Below, in pieces: positions 1 to 6,885 of a DNA stretch of 13,355 nt. The notes below the pieces were generated by a model that did not search any database, had not been told where the DNA came from, and saw only the letters and a list, made by a program, of their open reading frames with translations. Origin of the DNA: a bacterium (GTDB lineage Bacteria > JAMCPX01); contig JAJYJX010000055.1 in NCBI GenBank assembly GCA_021789095.1, positions 1-13,355 on the forward strand, given 5' to 3'. The stretch's first letter is position 1; every line of letters begins with the position of its first letter. Position numbers and translations under genes: made by a program.

Positions 1-17
1 GTCAAGCTTCGCTTGAC
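1..17. repeat. IS right-end hairpin overlapping the tnpA 3' end
   Basis: GTCAAGC-TTC-GCTTGAC is a perfect 7-bp stem with a 3-nt loop at the window edge. It encodes the last visible residues of TnpA on the minus strand. A right-end hairpin overlapping or abutting the transposase 3' end is usual in this family. The true cleavage site lies outside the window. Confidence 0.6.
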
Positions 18-423
18 CTGAATCCCAATTGTTTTGCCATTTAACATATCTTAATATCTGTTGTTCATTCAAGCCTATAGTTGACACAAAAAATCCTGGT
101 GACCACACAACATTTTCTTTCCAATATACCTTCTTTAACCACGAAAACTTTTCCCTTAATTTACTCCCGCTCTCACTCTTCATCTTGCCTATTACTTCGC
201 TTACTGCATATTTAAGTGGGATCAGCATTACGGCATGTATATGATCAACTTGAATATTTAATTCTATCATCTCTACCCCTGGCATCTCTTGCAATATCTT
301 CGGGAAAAGTTTTCTTATATACCCGCTCATCCCGGGATTCAGAATTTTGCGACGATATTTTGGTATCCACACTACATGGTATTCCGTTCGATACATCCCG
401 TGACCTGATAATCTTGTTTCCAT
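1..423 (-). CDS. tnpA: IS200/IS605-family transposase TnpA (Y1 HUH), missing only its last residues
   Basis: This is a single-strand DNA transposase of the Y1 HUH class. The 141 codons in the window run open to the left edge with no stop. The family is usually about 140 to 150 residues, so only a few codons are missing. Near the N-terminus YHVVWIPKYRRKIL is the typical first strand. DHIHAVMLIP carries the metal-binding His-hydrophobic-His pair. LNEQQILRYVKWQ carries the catalytic tyrosine in the C-terminal helix. The final SGQAKLD is typical of the tail. ATG 423 is the first start after an in-frame TGA. No Shine-Dalgarno is visible, and a TATAAT on the minus strand (436-431) would start transcription almost at the ATG, so a leaderless message is possible. 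The frame looks intact and probably functional. Confidence 0.88.
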   Translation of the reverse strand, partial: METRLSGHGMYRTEYHVVWIPKYRRKILNPGMSGYIRKLFPKILQEMPGVEMIELNIQVDHIHAVMLIPLKYAVSEVIGKMKSESGSKLREKFSWLKKVYWKENVVWSPGFFVSTIGLNEQQILRYVKWQNNWDSGQAKLD

Positions 424-459
424 GCATCATATTATACCATAATATCGTCTTGCATTCAC

Positions 460-477
460 CCACGGGCATGCTCGTGG
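460..477. repeat. IS left-end subterminal hairpin
   Basis: CCACGGGCATGCTCGTGG folds into a stem with arms CCACG/CGTGG, which can extend inward through one G-T wobble. It lies about 37 bp upstream of the tnpA start and about 15 bp inside the inferred insertion boundary. That is the expected place for the imperfect palindrome bound by an IS200-type TnpA. Confidence 0.65.
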
Positions 478-489
478 AACTCTGCTTCA

Positions 490-1287
490 TCAGTTAGAGA
501 AGAAACCATTTATAGGAAAATTCACCAGGTCAGCTTGCCAGTATCGTATGTCCTGCGGCATTATGGTAAAAATAAAATTAAAGAAGTCGTATCTTGTTAC
601 AATCAGAGTCAGAACAAGAATAACACCTACTGCTATGATTGAAGCCAGGAATGCCCTGTATCTTTTATTGATAAGGAAATATACAATCAAAAGCCCGGGG
701 TAGAACTTGAGCATTGCTGCCAGGGCAATAAACACGCCAGATGCTGCTTCATGACCTTTCTTATAGAAAAACCACCCTGCTATTACAAACAAGGTTACCA
801 GAATAGATATCTGTCCCAACATAAGGTTTGATTGAAACGGCTGCCATGCGAATACAAATAATGCAATGAGAGAAACATACTTCAAGGAAATATCTTCAGA
901 TTTCAGTAATAAAATGATTATAACAAACATGCATACTATCGTTATCAGACTCCACACAACTGCTGCATCTTTAAAACTTAAGAGCCACAAAGGAGACAAG
1001 CGCATACTGACTAACGGCGGATGAACATTAGCAGTTACAGTAATTTCTTTTAACTCCGGCGATTCTTTAAAGAGACCTTTGTAAATCTCTGTGAAATCGG
1101 CGGGGTAAACAGATTTTCCTGCAAGCAGTTGCTTCCCACCTATATAATCCTGTACGAAATCACCGGGAGCTGCCATCCCTCGATAAAAATCTGATTTGAG
1201 CGACGGAAGCTAGATAACAAAATAGAATAGCAAGACGGCAGTAAGAATACCGTAAATCACAATGCTTTTTGTTTTTGTAATGTGCAT
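490..1287 (-). pseudogene. Membrane glycosyltransferase, GT87/DUF2029 family, broken by an amber codon and by IS insertion
   Basis: The family comprises polytopic GT-C enzymes that move sugars from polyprenyl-phosphate donors outside the membrane. The frame begins at ATG 1287 with MHITKTKSIVIYGILTAVLL, a first membrane helix. It then meets an in-frame TAG at 1212-1210 (codon 26) and continues LPSLKSDFYRGMAAPGDFVQDY, the conserved first loop with its Asp-Phe. Several hydrophobic helices follow, including the WQPFQSNLMLGQIS region. After NFPINGFFSN, equivalent to the conserved NGFFSR-type motif, the frame stops within one codon at the insertion element. About 265 codons remain of a usual 380 to 420, so the C-terminal half is lost. 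An internal ATG at 1176 gives an open 228-residue frame, but it would skip the first helix. TAG is a normal stop in this window, so recoding is unlikely. Confidence 0.75.
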
Positions 1288-1367
1288 AAGAATACAGAGC
1301 TTTTTAACATTATTAGGTCATAAAGAAATTTATATCAAGGGAACGCCGTACAGGCTAAACCACAACC

Positions 1368-2738
1368 TTATAGTTTTCCTCTTTTCAGACTTGCATATCT
1401 TTCCCATAATGCAACCGTGCTTAGCCACAGGAGTGACGGTACAAGGTGGGTCAGGGTCCTGTAACCGGAGTATCCGAGCTGCCACACAATTGAGTGGGGT
1501 GTAATCAGGTATACAGTGGAATAGATAAAGAACAATAGAATGAACGGCAGCCACAGCATCATATACTTTTCCCTTATGGGCTTGTAGATGAACAGCACTA
1601 TAAGGCCGAGCAATACAATCAGCCACAAAAAACCAGTCCCACGTACTGCTGAACCCTGTCCGGTGAAGGTATAAAAGTAGGAAAGCAATAAAATATGTAT
1701 CCTGCTCTTAATCATCAGTACCTGGGGAAACAGGTTTATAAAAAGGTCGGACCTTATGCCATACAAGAACTTCGTTATGAACCATGGCAGTCCCAGTACT
1801 GCGGACGGGATGAAATAAGAAACCCAGGCTTTCTTTGATACCGCAGGTGTAAAAAGCAAGAGTAAAGAGAACATGGTAAAAAAGGCAAAACCTTCGTTCT
1901 TCACGTTAGCCAGAAAACCTACAAGCACACCTAATAGTATTGCTGTTCTGAGAGAGGGACGCACAAGGAGTTTTGCGTACACAACGAGGACAGCGATTAA
2001 ATATACTGCAACAACTATATCTGCGTTGCCGCCCACGGCATCATACAGTATGACCGGATTATACAGGACAATGAGCAGGGACAATAAAGCTACCGGCCGG
2101 GGCACAGTATCCCTGATCGAACCATAAAAGATACCTGCAAATGCCATATAATAAGTTATTGATAGTAACTGTATCAACTGCTGATTATCTGTACCTGCGA
2201 AATGATAGCTCCAGTACTCAAGCAACGGCAGCAATAAGGGATAATCAAGGTGTACATGACCGTATCTTGACGGATCGGTAAAGAACTTCATATCTATTTT
2301 GTTTGCTGTAAAAAAAGATTTTGCTATAAATCCAAAATTAAGTATACCGTCCCAGTTAGGAAAACCCGATATCCCTTTTGCGACCACGGCAATAATTATA
2401 AAAATCACAAGAAAAATTAATGGGTATTCATAATATCTCGATGGCCCATCCCGACCAATGCTGATTTTGAACAGAACATGTTTATCCTTTGCCCGTATAA
2501 TCAGCACTATGAGAAATGCCACAGCTAAAAATAGGTAAACATACAAGGCCGAGAATTGATTCCCGGTCATGGAACTCAGATACAACAAGCCTGCTGTGAC
2601 GCCGGCACCGACAATATAGCTAAAACCTGCAAACTCGGGTACAGACAATTCGCCTCTGAATATGATTAATAATACAGATGCACCGGATAACCAGGTAATC
2701 ATTATTGAAGCAAGTGCCAGTGATAGATCATGGAGCAT
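1368..2738 (-). CDS. Polytopic membrane glycosyltransferase, GT-C fold (GT39-like)
   Basis: This 456-residue protein consists largely of hydrophobic segments, about ten or more membrane helices. The first large outer loop, after the helix near residues 105-125, contains GISGFPNWDGILNFGFIAKS followed by RYGHVHLDYPLLLPLLEYW. An Asp in this loop (NWD) fits the catalytic acid of GT-C enzymes such as the GT39/PMT and ArnT-like families. A later VKNEGFAFF stretch is common in bacterial members. The likely role is transfer of a sugar from a lipid-phosphate donor onto an envelope glycan or protein. The substrate is not readable from sequence. ATG 2738 has AAGGGG about 8 nt upstream and overlaps the preceding gene by 11 bp, which indicates translational coupling. 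The broken GT87 gene starts about 80 bp downstream. Confidence 0.7.
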   Translation of the reverse strand: MLHDLSLALASIMITWLSGASVLLIIFRGELSVPEFAGFSYIVGAGVTAGLLYLSSMTGNQFSALYVYLFLAVAFLIVLIIRAKDKHVLFKISIGRDGPSRYYEYPLIFLVIFIIIAVVAKGISGFPNWDGILNFGFIAKSFFTANKIDMKFFTDPSRYGHVHLDYPLLLPLLEYWSYHFAGTDNQQLIQLLSITYYMAFAGIFYGSIRDTVPRPVALLSLLIVLYNPVILYDAVGGNADIVVAVYLIAVLVVYAKLLVRPSLRTAILLGVLVGFLANVKNEGFAFFTMFSLLLLFTPAVSKKAWVSYFIPSAVLGLPWFITKFLYGIRSDLFINLFPQVLMIKSRIHILLLSYFYTFTGQGSAVRGTGFLWLIVLLGLIVLFIYKPIREKYMMLWLPFILLFFIYSTVYLITPHSIVWQLGYSGYRTLTHLVPSLLWLSTVALWERYASLKRGKL

Positions 2739-3282
2739 CGGGAGCCCCTTTTATTCTCTGAATGGCAACCATATTACCATGCGGGATTATCCGTATGACG
2801 CACGGATAATGATCAAGGGAAGCTATAGGTTTTGATCCGAATAATATATTGTAGCTGAAAACAATACGGTATAATTGATTGCCTCTACTGTAGCCCCAAT
2901 CAATAGACACCGGATAAAGGTTATAATCGGCCTTGCAGATGAGGTGTCCGAATTCACCGCCCGGAGGGTAATTGCTTCCCAGCCCTTCCTCAGCGAGTTT
3001 ATCATATGGCAGTTCGACAAAACATATACCTTTGTTTTGGGCATATTGTGCATAAAGCACATTATCAAGAGCCTTCACAAGCGGATCTTCATGAAGCTCA
3101 AGCCTCTTTTGGTAACTCAACCCTATCAATCGTAAAGAGGAGAAGCCATCTATTACGGGGATTGCCGCATATCTGATTTCAGATGCAAGAGTGATAACGA
3201 ATAAACCTACCAATAAAATATGGAATATAGTTGATGTTCGGATACGACAACCTGAAAAGAAATGAAAGTTTTTCATTGCCAC
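2728..3282 (-). CDS. Membrane-anchored protein of unknown function
   Basis: I do not recognise this 184-residue protein. One hydrophobic segment at about residues 18-34 (TSTIFHILLVGLFVITLA) follows a basic N-terminus, so it looks like a signal anchor with about 150 residues outside the membrane. The exposed part contains cysteines in CFVEL, HLICKAD and YPCVIRI, and a GSNYPPGGEFGHL stretch. The start may be GTG 3282 or ATG 3276; neither has a good Shine-Dalgarno, so translation may depend on coupling to the toxin gene that ends 3 bp upstream. The 3' end overlaps the GT-C gene. This position suggests a role with the glycosyltransferases, for example an accessory or outer-domain subunit, but that is inference. 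It could also be a detached soluble domain of a larger glycosyltransferase. Confidence 0.6.
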   Translation of the reverse strand: MAMKNFHFFSGCRIRTSTIFHILLVGLFVITLASEIRYAAIPVIDGFSSLRLIGLSYQKRLELHEDPLVKALDNVLYAQYAQNKGICFVELPYDKLAEEGLGSNYPPGGEFGHLICKADYNLYPVSIDWGYSRGNQLYRIVFSYNILFGSKPIASLDHYPCVIRIIPHGNMVAIQRIKGAPDAP

Positions 3283-3285
3283 GGT

Positions 3286-3624
3286 TCAAGTAGAGATTAT
3301 TTCATTTAATCCTTCAACTACTTGAGCTAACTCCTCTGAAGATGCCCTACCGATTAACTTCGAAATCCTATCTACTGAAAGTGTCCGGATTTGACTTATT
3401 TTGACCCACGAACGCTTGGGCAAATTACCCGTCTTTAATTCAAGAGTCAGCGGAAAACCTGCACGTTGAGGTTGACTTGTAATTGCCACCGCTATTACGG
3501 TCCCGGAATGTTCGTTGAAAACATCATGGCTTAAAACCAAAACAGGCCGTAGGCCTGTTTGCTCATGACCTCGTACAGGGTTTAAATCGGCCCAACGAAT
3601 GTCACCTCTCAGTATTCGGGCCAT
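3286..3624 (-). CDS. mazF: MazF/PemK-family type II toxin, mRNA endoribonuclease
   Basis: The 112-residue length is normal for this family of sequence-specific RNA-cutting toxins. The N-terminus GDIRWADLNPVRGHEQTGLR followed by PVLVLS is the family signature. Arg26 in GLRP and Thr49 in ITSQ occupy the positions of the MazF catalytic Arg and Thr, and VKISQIRTLSVDRI is the conserved C-terminal strand. Its ATG lies inside the 3' end of the antitoxin gene (16-bp overlap), the usual coupled arrangement that keeps the antitoxin ahead of the toxin. No damage is visible, so the pair is probably active. The toxin stop is only 3 bp before the next membrane-protein start, which may put envelope genes on the same message. 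Confidence 0.9.
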   Translation of the reverse strand: MARILRGDIRWADLNPVRGHEQTGLRPVLVLSHDVFNEHSGTVIAVAITSQPQRAGFPLTLELKTGNLPKRSWVKISQIRTLSVDRISKLIGRASSEELAQVVEGLNEIIST

Positions 3625-3851
3625 TCACTCAAATCCTTATTTAACCCTTCTTCTGCCATCGCTTTTTCAAAGTTTGAGTCAAGTTTTGCACACTCCTGTG
3701 CCAGCCTCCGGTGTTCAATTTTCCCCAGTTTTTCTTTTACAGCTTCTTGAATCGCCTGACTGCGACTTAAAAAAACATGTTCTGTTATAAGATTGTCTAA
3801 TTGTTCTACAGAGCTTTGTTCAAGAGTTATTGCAATTTTTGCCTTGCTCAT
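3609..3851 (-). CDS. Ribbon-helix-helix (CopG/MazE-type) antitoxin
   Basis: This 80-residue partner of the MazF/PemK toxin should bind and neutralise the toxin and repress the shared promoter. Residues about 4-42 form a ribbon-helix-helix DNA-binding domain: the strand KIAITLEQSS, helix VEQLDNLITEHVF, then LSRSQAIQEAVKEKL. The remainder is charged and probably flexible, ending in LNKDLSEWPEY, the kind of acidic and aromatic tail that occupies the toxin groove. The start at 3851 is well supported by GGAGG on the minus strand (3862-3858) with 6 nt to the ATG. It is the first gene of the minus-strand run. Confidence 0.85.
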   Translation of the reverse strand: MSKAKIAITLEQSSVEQLDNLITEHVFLSRSQAIQEAVKEKLGKIEHRRLAQECAKLDSNFEKAMAEEGLNKDLSEWPEY

Positions 3852-3899
3852 GTTCCACCTCCATGGTATTACTATATATCATACCAATAGTATAGTCAA
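3852..3899 (-). promoter_or_regulatory. Sigma-70 type promoter and likely operator of the toxin-antitoxin operon
   Basis: On the minus strand TTGACT (3899-3894) and TATAGT (3876-3871) are separated by exactly 17 bp, followed by GGAGG (3862-3858) before the antitoxin ATG. The arms ACTATA and TATAGT are inverted copies that bracket the promoter, and GGTAT/ATACC form a second nested inverted pair. Ribbon-helix-helix antitoxins usually bind such palindromes over their own promoter, so autoregulation is expected. Promoter match is seen directly; operator function is inferred. Confidence 0.7.
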
Positions 3900-3933
3900 G
3901 TTGCCACGCAATAACCATTCATGACCTTCCGTT

Positions 3934-4074
3934 GTCCATGAACTTATCGAGCGTTTTGAAAGAAACCGTGCAGCATACCAATCCGGGGATTACAAGGATG
4001 TAAGGCCTGAGATTACAAAATGTCAGTGCTCTGGAGACCCATTAACGGAAATACATTTTACATTTAAGCCATAA
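3934..4074 (+). pseudogene. Remnant resembling the N-terminus of a type IIG restriction/adenine methylase protein
   Basis: A 46-codon open stretch ending in TAA, with an in-frame TGA shortly upstream and no start codon. It begins VHELIERFERNRAAYQSGDYK. This is close to the opening helix of Eco57I-like restriction-methylase proteins, where a segment like LIERFxxNxxAYxSGxYNETQ precedes a REFIDPFF motif. Here the similarity fades right after SGDYKD and the expected Asn-Glu-Thr-Gln and REFIDPFF residues are absent. It looks like a leftover from deletion of a restriction-modification gene. The match is from memory of the family, so confidence is modest. Confidence 0.35.
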
Positions 4075-4197
4075 AAAAACTACGTTTGCAGAAACAGGGA
4101 ACATCGTCCTGTTTTGATTGACCTTCCCCATGCTTCGAATGACATTGTGATACATCCTCTTGCAAAGAGGGACAGAAAGATATAGAGAAAGTTAACT
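4075..4197 (+). promoter_or_regulatory. Leader region of the dehydratase gene with two short hairpins
   Basis: This gap precedes the plus-strand metabolic genes. It contains AAACAGG (4092-4098) with its inverse CCTGTTT (4108-4114), and a tight CCTCTT-GCA-AAGAGG hairpin at 4156-4170 about 28 bp before the start codon. I find no convincing -35/-10 or -24/-12 pair. The ribosome binding region (AGAGAAAG) is weak. A promoter is expected here because the upstream genes run divergently, but its position cannot be named. Confidence 0.3.
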
Positions 4198-5916
4198 ATG
4201 GACAAGCTTTCAAAAGAACAGATCCTGAAATCACTCGAGCTTTTCGCGCAGGTAAAAACACACCGTTTTTTTTACAAGGCAAGCGGGTTTACGGACGAGG
4301 AACTTGAAAGACCTCTTATCGTCATAGCCAACTCCATGCAGGACGCGGGCATAGGCCATGTCCATCTTAAGGGTCTTGCAGATGCAGTGAAAGCGGGCAT
4401 ATACCTGGCAGGGGGCACGCCCGTGGAATTCAACACGATCGGCCCGTGCGCAGGGTATTGCAAGGAAGGCTCACTTGATCCGACACTTCTTCTGTATGAC
4501 CTGCCGCAGAGGGATGCTATTGCAGATTCCGTTGAAATACAGGTAAAAAACCTCGGGGCTGACGGAGTCGTTATGATGGGTACGTGCGACAAATCAGTGC
4601 CGGGACTCTGGCTCGCAGGTGCACGGCTAAACCTTCCGACAATATTCTACACAGGCGGTCCTGCTGAACCTGGCATGTTTGAAGGAAAGCCCACGACATT
4701 TCCTACGGATGTGATCCTCGAGGGTGTGAACAAAACGCTTTCAGGGAAGATGAGCGAGGAAGACTTTCTCAAGACCATGTACGACATGGAGGACAAATGG
4801 GTTTTGTCATGCGGCGCATGCCCTGAGCTTACAACGGCCAACACCGTACAGATGGCAACAGAGGTCATGGGGCTGACCCTGCCGGGCGTATCGACAACAC
4901 CGGGCAGCGATAGTATGCACAGGATAAGGCTTGCAAAACAAACAGGCTATACAATTGTAAAACTTGTAAAACAGGGGAAAAGATTCAAGGATTTTGCAAC
5001 AGCACCGGCGATAAAGGACGCATTGAGACTTATCATGGCAGCGTCTGCAAGCACGAACGGCGTGCTCCATCTGCTCGCACTGGCATATACCATGTCACTG
5101 GATGTCAGCCTTGACACTGTTTCAGCCGTATCTGATCAAACGCCGTACTTTGTGCCTGTAAGGCCGAGCGGTCCTTTCACGATAATCGACCTTCACCGTG
5201 CAGGCGGCCCTATGGCCGTGCTGAAAAGGATAGAGAAGGATGTTGATACGGGCAGACCGACCGTAGCAGGCGAGACAATCGGTGAGAGATTACATAAGAC
5301 AAGGGCATCCAATGACCGTGTCATTCTTCCGCTTGAAAAGGCATTATCACCGTTCGGCGGCATTGTTGTCGTGAGAGGCAATCTCGCGCCGAACGGCGCA
5401 CTGGCAAGATACACCATCGTGAAAAAGGAAAACAGGCATTTTACAGGGAAGGCAAGGTGCTTCGATGAAGAGCAGCAGGCGATATTCGCCATACTGAACG
5501 GTGAGATCGCATCAGGTGATGTGATTGTTTTGAGGTACCAGGGACCGAGGGGTGGACCGGGGTTTGCGGAGAACTTCAGGACAGTGCTTATACTGGGGTC
5601 TCTCGGTCTGCATGATGTAGCGGTTATCAGTGATTCAAGGTTTTCCGGGGCGACTACCGGCGCGCTTTATGTCGGGTATATTTCTCCAGAGGCACAGGCG
5701 GGCGGCCCTATTGCTGCTGTAAAAGACGGAGACATGATCACCATAGACATTGATGCAAGAGAGGTCTCTGTAAAGCTCACGGACGCCGAAATAAAACAAA
5801 GGCTGTCTTCATGGAAACCTCCTGATGCAAAGGTAAAGGAAGGCGTGCTTGTCCAGTGGTATCTTTCGGCAGAGCAGTTCGAAACAGGTGCAATGCTGCC
5901 GAGGAAATTGCCGTAG
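4198..5916 (+). CDS. IlvD/Edd-family dehydratase (dihydroxy-acid dehydratase-like)
   Basis: Family enzymes remove water from 2,3-dihydroxy acids or sugar acids using an iron-sulfur cluster and Mg; dihydroxy-acid dehydratase serves branched-chain amino acid synthesis. The 572-residue length is normal. Landmarks in order: NSMQDAGIGHVHL (45-57), AGGTPVEFNTIG (71-82), LPQRDAIADSVE (102-113), GTCDKSVPG with Cys130-Asp-Lys (128-136), CGACPELTTANT (205-216), RAGGPMAVL (334-342), NLAPNGAL (395-402), RYQGPRGGPGF (446-456) and SDSRFSGATTG (478-488). Where canonical enzymes read AVDDGIAMG, this one reads GPCAGYCKE, losing the metal-binding Asp and gaining Cys84 and Cys88. SDSRFSGAT also departs from the usual SDGRFSGG. 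It is therefore probably a diverged paralog with another hydroxy-acid substrate, though a true IlvD cannot be excluded. The patatin and AbfD-like genes follow on the same strand. Confidence 0.85.
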   Translation: MDKLSKEQILKSLELFAQVKTHRFFYKASGFTDEELERPLIVIANSMQDAGIGHVHLKGLADAVKAGIYLAGGTPVEFNTIGPCAGYCKEGSLDPTLLLYDLPQRDAIADSVEIQVKNLGADGVVMMGTCDKSVPGLWLAGARLNLPTIFYTGGPAEPGMFEGKPTTFPTDVILEGVNKTLSGKMSEEDFLKTMYDMEDKWVLSCGACPELTTANTVQMATEVMGLTLPGVSTTPGSDSMHRIRLAKQTGYTIVKLVKQGKRFKDFATAPAIKDALRLIMAASASTNGVLHLLALAYTMSLDVSLDTVSAVSDQTPYFVPVRPSGPFTIIDLHRAGGPMAVLKRIEKDVDTGRPTVAGETIGERLHKTRASNDRVILPLEKALSPFGGIVVVRGNLAPNGALARYTIVKKENRHFTGKARCFDEEQQAIFAILNGEIASGDVIVLRYQGPRGGPGFAENFRTVLILGSLGLHDVAVISDSRFSGATTGALYVGYISPEAQAGGPIAAVKDGDMITIDIDAREVSVKLTDAEIKQRLSSWKPPDAKVKEGVLVQWYLSAEQFETGAMLPRKLP

Positions 5917-5986
5917 TGGGACCTGACACACCCGGGTGCATGGAAGTACGCGGAAATTATTCTGATACGGGAAAGAAGAACCGTCC

Positions 5987-6880
5987 ATGAGCGGCAAACC
6001 GGGCAGATCAGCACTTGTTGTAGAGGGCGGGGGCATGAGGGGCATTTTTACTGCAGGAGTGCTGAACGCATTCGGCAGTAAGGGCTTTGACCCGTTCGAC
6101 CTTTACATCGGGGTTTCCGCAGGTGCATGCAATCTTGCGTCGCACCTTGCAGGGCAGAATGACAGAAATTACGATATCATGGCAAGATATTCTTCAACAC
6201 CCGACTTTATAAATTTCCGCAGGTTCTTGTCCGGAGGCCACCTTATGGACCTTGACTGGCTGTGGGACATAACCATGAAGGAATACCGCCTTGACCTGGA
6301 AAATATGTTTACCGGATTGCACGAACAAAAGAAGGAATTTATAATCGTGGCCACATCCGTGCAGTCAGGCACGGCAATGTACCTTGTTCCCGACAAAACC
6401 ACTATGGAGCATTACCTGAAGGTTTCTTCATCATTGCCTGTTTTTTACAGGAACATCCTCGAGATTGACTCGGAAAAAGCAACGGACGGAGGCATTGCCG
6501 ATTCAATCCCTGTTCTTGAGGCGCATCGCCGCGGTGCAGCCGACATCACCGTCATACGCTCGAGGCCTTCAGACTATGTGAAGAAAAAAAGCAGGCTGTC
6601 GTTCATGTATCCCCTGGTTTTCAAAAAATATCCCGGACTTGCTGAAGCATTACGAAACAGGCCGGCGGCTTACATGAAAGCTGTAGAGTTTATTAAAAAT
6701 CCACCAAAGGGCATACGGATCAACGAAATTGCCCCTCCTGCAACACTGAGAATACAAAGAGCCACCAGGGATTTAAAAATCCTGAATACAGCTTATACTA
6801 TTGGTAGGGAGCAGGGCGAAAAATTTGTTGCAGGATACATTCAAAAACAAAGAGTTATTAAAAATTTGAAGTCTTGGTGA
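5987..6880 (+). CDS. Patatin-like phospholipase / acyl hydrolase (YjjU-like)
   Basis: This 297-residue protein carries the full patatin catalytic set. The oxyanion-hole loop is EGGGMRGIF (residues 13-21), the nucleophile elbow is GVSAG with Ser44, and the Ser-Asp dyad is completed by Asp167 in ATDGGIADSIPV. No signal peptide is seen, so it is likely cytoplasmic or peripherally membrane-bound. It should hydrolyse ester bonds of phospholipids or other acyl substrates. The length and the layout after the Asp (a helical region of about 120 residues) resemble the bacterial YjjU/RssA-like group. It sits 70 bp after the dehydratase and 46 bp before the AbfD-like gene, all in one direction, so co-transcription is plausible. 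The Shine-Dalgarno is weak (GGGAAAGAAG, rather far from the ATG). Confidence 0.88.
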   Translation: MSGKPGRSALVVEGGGMRGIFTAGVLNAFGSKGFDPFDLYIGVSAGACNLASHLAGQNDRNYDIMARYSSTPDFINFRRFLSGGHLMDLDWLWDITMKEYRLDLENMFTGLHEQKKEFIIVATSVQSGTAMYLVPDKTTMEHYLKVSSSLPVFYRNILEIDSEKATDGGIADSIPVLEAHRRGAADITVIRSRPSDYVKKKSRLSFMYPLVFKKYPGLAEALRNRPAAYMKAVEFIKNPPKGIRINEIAPPATLRIQRATRDLKILNTAYTIGREQGEKFVAGYIQKQRVIKNLKSW

Positions 6881-6885
6881 GATAC

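Larger units (their letters stand above)
1..490 (-). mobile_element. IS200/IS605-family insertion sequence (IS200-like), nearly complete, right end at or just past the left window edge
   Basis: The element holds one gene, tnpA, and lacks the terminal inverted repeats of classical IS elements. It has a subterminal hairpin at each end: CCACGGGCATGCTCGTGG at 460-477 upstream of tnpA (left end), and GTCAAGC-TTC-GCTTGAC at 1-17, overlapping the last codons of tnpA (right end). IS200-family elements move as single strands and TnpA recognises such hairpins. The left boundary is placed at about 490-495 because the glycosyltransferase reading frame breaks off there in the middle of a recognisable family motif. 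No tnpB is present inside, which fits the IS200 subgroup. The exact cleavage sites cannot be fixed without the sequence to the left. Confidence 0.8.

Noticed and set aside
245-490. 81-codon minus-strand frame across the IS left end
   Set aside because: It overlaps tnpA in another frame; the tnpA frame carries the HUH and tyrosine motifs, so this one is a shadow.
490-1176. Treating the 228-codon frame as an intact small membrane protein starting at 1176
   Set aside because: The in-frame upstream sequence encodes the missing first membrane helix and conserved loop, and the C-terminus ends inside a family motif at the IS, so a truncated pseudogene explains it better.
1288-1367. Gap between the two glycosyltransferase genes as a possible extra gene or promoter
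   Set aside because: No open frame with a start and ribosome binding site and no convincing promoter hexamers on either strand.
4092-4114. AAACAGG/CCTGTTT inverted repeat as a terminator
   Set aside because: The stem is short with a 9-nt loop and only four T residues follow, interrupted by GA; no gene upstream on the plus strand needs termination.
4115-4160. TTGACC or TTGATT upstream of the dehydratase gene as a -35 element
   Set aside because: No acceptable -10 hexamer lies 16 to 18 bp downstream; spacings of 25 bp or very poor hexamers would be needed.
5929-5938. CACCCGGGTG palindrome between the dehydratase and patatin genes
   Set aside because: Only 10 bp with no spacer and no T-run; a chance palindrome is as likely as a binding site.
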